35,193 nucleotides of DNA from NCBI GenBank assembly GCA_002238765.1, contig MPMZ01000029.1, positions 1-35,193 of the forward strand, given 5' to 3'. Of the stretch, positions 33,101-35,193 are shown piece by piece. The number at the start of each line of letters is the position of its first letter. Position 1 is the first letter of the stretch. The position numbers were made by a program, and so were the translations under genes. This DNA comes from Nitrospira sp. bin75. GTDB taxonomy: Bacteria; Nitrospirota; Nitrospiria; Nitrospirales; UBA8639. The notes beneath the pieces are model-generated. The model had not been told where the DNA came from. It was given only the letters and a program-made list of their open reading frames with translations, and did no database searches.

Positions 33101-33858
33101 GCCCCCAGGGCGCAGTTGATCCCGACACTGAAGGGATCCGCATCGGCAATCGAATGCCAAAAGGCTTCGATCGTCTGCCCGGAGAGCGTTCGCCCGCTTT
33201 GATCGGTAATGGTCACGGAGACCATGACCGGAATAGGCACTCCCTGTTCCTGACGATATTGGTCGATGGCAAAAAAAGCGGCCTTCGCATTGAGCGTATC
33301 GAAAATCGTTTCCACGAGAAGCAGATCGCTTCCGCCCTCTACCAGGCCCCGCACCTGTTCGGCGTACGCCTGCCGCAACTGTTCAAACGTCACCGCGCGA
33401 AACGCCGGGTCATTCACGTCCGGCGACATGGATGCCGTCCGGTTGGTGGGCCCCAGCACCCCGGCCACGAATCTGGGCCGCGACGGGTCCTGTTTCATCA
33501 CCGCATCCGCCGCCTTCCTCGCCACCGCGGCCCCGGCCACGTTCAACTCATACGCCAAACGCTCCATTTGATAATCGGCCATGGAGATCGCCGTGGAGTT
33601 GAACGTATTCGTTTCGATCATGTCCGCGCCGGCTTCCAGATATTCCCGGTGGAGCGAGCCGATGAGTTCCGGTTGGGTCAGCACCAACAGGTCGTTGTTC
33701 CCTTTCACGTCACAGGGATGCGCGGCAAACCGCGTCCCTCGAAAGTCCGCCTCCGAGAGGTTTCGTTTCTGGATCATCGTGCCCATGGCGCCATCCAGCA
33801 CGAGGATCCGCCGGTGAAGCCGGTCTTTCAATTCCTCAATGCGGGCTGTCGGACTCAT
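30181..33858 (-). CDS. metH: cobalamin-dependent methionine synthase
   Basis: 1,225 residues, the full length of MetH, which transfers a methyl group from 5-methyltetrahydrofolate to homocysteine via cobalamin. The homocysteine domain (1-330) has zinc ligands near Cys247 and Cys311-312 ('GINCALG', 'GGCCGS'). The pterin domain starts with '[16 protein letters not shown]'. The cobalamin domain carries '[19 protein letters not shown]' with the axial His. The C-terminal AdoMet activation domain ends '[12 protein letters not shown]' and '[17 protein letters not shown]'. No frameshift is seen. No cobalamin riboswitch is visible in the 110 bases before the ATG. It is monocistronic. Confidence 0.97.
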   Translation of the reverse strand: MSPTARIEELKDRLHRRILVLDGAMGTMIQKRNLSEADFRGTRFAAHPCDVKGNNDLLVLTQPELIGSLHREYLEAGADMIETNTFNSTAISMADYQMERLAYELNVAGAAVARKAADAVMKQDPSRPRFVAGVLGPTNRTASMSPDVNDPAFRAVTFEQLRQAYAEQVRGLVEGGSDLLLVETIFDTLNAKAAFFAIDQYRQEQGVPIPVMVSVTITDQSGRTLSGQTIEAFWHSIADADPFSVGINCALGAKQMRPYIEELSKRAPVYITCHPNAGLPNAFGGFDETPERMAEDLREFAGNGWLNIVGGCCGSTPEHIAAIAEAVCDLPPHAVVEPDHDTRLSGLEPLTIRPELNFVNIGERTNVTGSPKFSRLIREDQFEEALAVARQQVEGGAQLIDVNMDEAMLDSENAMVRFLNLIASEPDICRVPLMVDSSKWSVIEAGLQCVQGKGVVNSISLKEGEEKFKEQARLVKRYGAAVVVMAFDETGQADTIDRKVEICTRAYKILTEDMAFPPQDIIFDPNILTVATGIEEHNNYAVNFIEAVRQIKATLPHCKTSGGVSNISFSFRGNNVVREAMHSAFLYHAIKAGLDMAIVNAGQLGVYEEIPKDLLDLVEDVLLNRRPDATERLVDFAETVQQQGKAVVKADAWREDTVEARLSHALVKGIVDYIDEDVEEARQQYDKPLKIIEGPLMDGMNVVGELFGAGKMFLPQVVKSARVMKKAVAYLLPFMDQEKEASGSRAQGKVLLATVKGDVHDIGKNIVGVVLGCNNYEVIDLGVMVPCEKILTKAKEEQVDMIGLSGLITPSLEEMAYNAKEMARQGFDVPLLIGGATTSKAHTAVKIAPGYPEPVVHVTDASLAVNVVRQLLSKEEKPGFVEKVRQQQGQSREAYEGKKTQKKLLPLEEARQRRTPVDWHTSERVTPSFLGTRVIDDQPLSDLVPVIDWSPFFHTWELKGRYPQIFEDPIVGSRAKELFDDAQVLLKEILEKRLLTARAVYGLFPANSEGDDIEVYTDESRSEVLATFHTLRQQLEKPEGDANYAMADFIAPKSTGLADYLGGFAVTTGIGVEALCERFEKDHDDYNSIMAKALADRLAEAFAEWLHREVRKAWGYGKEEHLSAEDLIRERYRGIRPAPGYPACPDHTEKRILFDLLEAEKVTGIHLTETFAMAPAASVSGLYFAHPQAKYFAVGKIDHDQVKDYAARKQMDVATVERWLSPNLL

Positions 33859-33969
33859 TGCGTGATTCTCATAAAATCAGAACAACACGTCATCCAAATA
33901 ATGAATGCAGACTTCTACCTTTGATTCTTTGATCACGCGCACAGGGATCTGTTGAAGGACTAAAAAAGA

Positions 33970-34518
33970 TTAGTTGCCTTGTGCCGGCCTTTCCACCACG
34001 TAGCGATGGGTCGGCAAGACGTTGGGGATAGGTCTCTGCGTTATGACGAACAAGCTGGGGGTTTCTTCGGTCTCGTTTTTAGTCTGTTGGTTCAGTTTAG
34101 ATGGTTCAGAAGATGAGCAGATATCTTCCACAGTGTAACTCCTTGAGCGACCTATAAAGATGAGGCCAGCAGGGTCCGTAAGCTTTCGAGTTTTAGATAC
34201 GGCATTATCTCTATCCCAAACGAAGGCAGCCATCCCGACATTGTTATTGGAAGACGATAAACACGTATCCTGAATATCGGAGCGCCGATAGCCGTAAAGT
34301 GAAACCGTGGGCTGAAGATGTTTTGGGTACAAATACCACTGTGCAACCCATATCCCCCTAGTCATCAAGTCCACGTCTTCGACCTGGTTACTCTCAAATG
34401 TGGGGGGCCTTTCTGAGGGTATAGTTGGCGATTGGCTTTGTGCGTCGCCAATCACAGCAAGGGACAAAAAGCCTAGGCACACGAACATGGCCGGTAAGAG
34501 TCGGCTAAATGTTTTCAT
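33970..34518 (-). CDS. exported protein of unknown function
   Basis: About 182 residues from the ATG at 34518, which begins a signal peptide 'MKTFSRLLPAMFVCLGFLSL' ending near 'GDAQ'. An ATG at 34527 is an alternative; the frame is open further upstream but reads as tail sequence. I do not recognise a family. The mature part has 'IWVAQWYLYPKHLQPTVSLY' and 'DTCLSSSNNNVGMAAFVWDR', and two Cys that might pair. It follows the membrane protein gene by 44 bases on the same strand, so they may share an operon. Confidence 0.6.
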   Translation of the reverse strand: MKTFSRLLPAMFVCLGFLSLAVIGDAQSQSPTIPSERPPTFESNQVEDVDLMTRGIWVAQWYLYPKHLQPTVSLYGYRRSDIQDTCLSSSNNNVGMAAFVWDRDNAVSKTRKLTDPAGLIFIGRSRSYTVEDICSSSEPSKLNQQTKNETEETPSLFVITQRPIPNVLPTHRYVVERPAQGN

Positions 34519-34561
34519 TTCCAACATAGGTTTATGTCTTCTTGTCTTTGATGTGTGTTCA

Positions 34562-34984
34562 CTACGGGGAGATTCCTGTTTTTTCGGACACACTCAGAAC
34601 CTCTTTCACTATCAGTGCTACTATCGCGGGTGGGGTTAAACCCGAAAAGTAGAGTCTCATTGGGGAATATCCACCATCCTTCCAACTTCCGAGCCATGCG
34701 AAGAGTAGGGAAAGATGAAAGACGACCGACGGCAATATGATGGGCTCGGTCACTACGAACAGAGGGAGGTTTTCTTTTAGAGCAGGAATGACGATCACGA
34801 AGAAAGTCACGGAACCCGCAAGCGCCATCAAAAACCGCTTTCCCTGTCCCCAGCCTGAGTTGACAGGCTCCATCCATTGTGCTCGTAGAAGTTTCACCCA
34901 TTCGGCCAACTCGCTGCTAAGTGAAATCGCTCGGGTCTCTTCGTTAGATGACGGTTCGGGATTAACTTCCTGATTTTGAGTCAT
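34562..34984 (-). CDS. small membrane protein of unknown function
   Basis: A 140-residue protein with a polar N-terminal region (1-50, 'SELAEWVKLLRAQWMEP') and about three membrane segments: 'FLMALAGSVTFFVIVIPAL', 'LPSVVFHLSLLFAWLG' and 'LTPPAIVALIVKEVL'. No family recognised. It is the first gene of a probable two-gene minus-strand operon with the exported protein downstream. It begins 58 bases from the IS-like repeats at the window edge. Confidence 0.55.
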   Translation of the reverse strand: MTQNQEVNPEPSSNEETRAISLSSELAEWVKLLRAQWMEPVNSGWGQGKRFLMALAGSVTFFVIVIPALKENLPLFVVTEPIILPSVVFHLSLLFAWLGSWKDGGYSPMRLYFSGLTPPAIVALIVKEVLSVSEKTGISP

Positions 34985-35042
34985 AATTTATGTTATCGCT
35001 TTCCTCCAATCAACGCAAACCCGTTTCTCCAGAAGTGTAGAG

Positions 35043-35193
35043 AGCACATAATCTGTCCGGTCTTGTAGCACATAATCTGTCCGGTTTTCATTGGATGCAG
35101 GAGGAGGCATCGAATGAGACGGACAGCATGGTTACAGGAGACACGCATGGCACGATTTGAGGAGGCGTATGGGGGCGGGACGGAGAGGCGGCT
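35043..35193 (+). mobile_element. left end of an insertion sequence (truncated by window edge)
   Basis: Two direct copies of a 19-base sequence beginning 'agcacataatctgtcc' lie at 35043-35061 and 35067-35085, 24 bases apart, and precede a transposase-like start codon. They look like terminal repeats of an insertion sequence. The rest lies outside the window. Confidence 0.6.
35114..35193 (+). CDS. transposase N-terminus, ISNCY-like (partial)
   Basis: The first 26 or so residues, 'MRRTAWLQETRMARFEEAY' and 'GGGTERR', recall the start of ISNCY-family transposases (typical: 'MRRTeWLQe.Rm.rFEEaY...rLTQEEAA'). An AGGAGG site lies just upstream. The gene runs out of the window, so its integrity cannot be judged. 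Confidence 0.6.
   Translation, partial: MRRTAWLQETRMARFEEAYGGGTERR

Noticed and set aside
33859-33969. Cobalamin riboswitch before metH
   Set aside because: The 110-base leader shows no B12-box or conserved riboswitch layout by eye.

Overview
The window looks like a bacterial chromosome segment. The core genes (cobalamin-dependent MetH, cobalamin-type radical SAM proteins, MoaB, a thioredoxin-like [2Fe-2S] ferredoxin, a cupredoxin, a LytS/LytR-type pair) and the many dispersed intergenic palindromes recall Nitrospirota such as Nitrospira. That assignment is an inference from gene style; no rRNA or tRNA gene is visible to confirm it.

Left part (1-17,000): housekeeping and metabolic genes. 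On the minus strand, a LytTR response regulator and a LytS-like histidine kinase overlap by 4 bases, and a secreted TonB-C-like protein lies downstream. Then come a HIT hydrolase, a YkgJ-type cysteine-cluster protein, a gamma-glutamylcyclotransferase-like protein, a [2Fe-2S] ferredoxin and MoaB. A small foreign-looking pair follows: a PD-(D/E)XK-like nuclease and a HigA-type antitoxin. Next are a zinc alcohol dehydrogenase, a PhzF protein, a DUF512-like radical SAM protein, a degenerate J-domain protein, and two tandem paralogous radical SAM proteins with an unusual CX4CX2C cluster motif. The gaps hold repeats, including a MITE-like element and a 182-base concentric palindrome.

Middle part (17,000-28,600): a visibly more AT-rich defence and toxin-antitoxin island. 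It opens with an AF2212-type antitoxin and the wreck of a MazF-like toxin, then a repeat-rich gap with a large GTAC-based inverted repeat. A promoter overlapped by a palindrome drives a tightly packed three-gene operon: DUF262 protein, AAA ATPase with DUF3696-type tail, and a protein I do not recognise. A type III-like restriction-modification locus follows, with mod and res separated by a VapBC-like pair, a decayed addiction-module gene, and a HicB-TPR-DUF2971 fusion. The res gene has a one-base frameshift. The three-gene operon and the HicB-TPR-DUF2971 fusion next to res are the best candidates for undescribed systems.

Right part (28,600-35,193): exported DUF3047 and cupredoxin proteins, full-length methionine synthase MetH on the minus strand, two unrecognised exported or membrane proteins, and the left end of an insertion sequence cut by the window edge.
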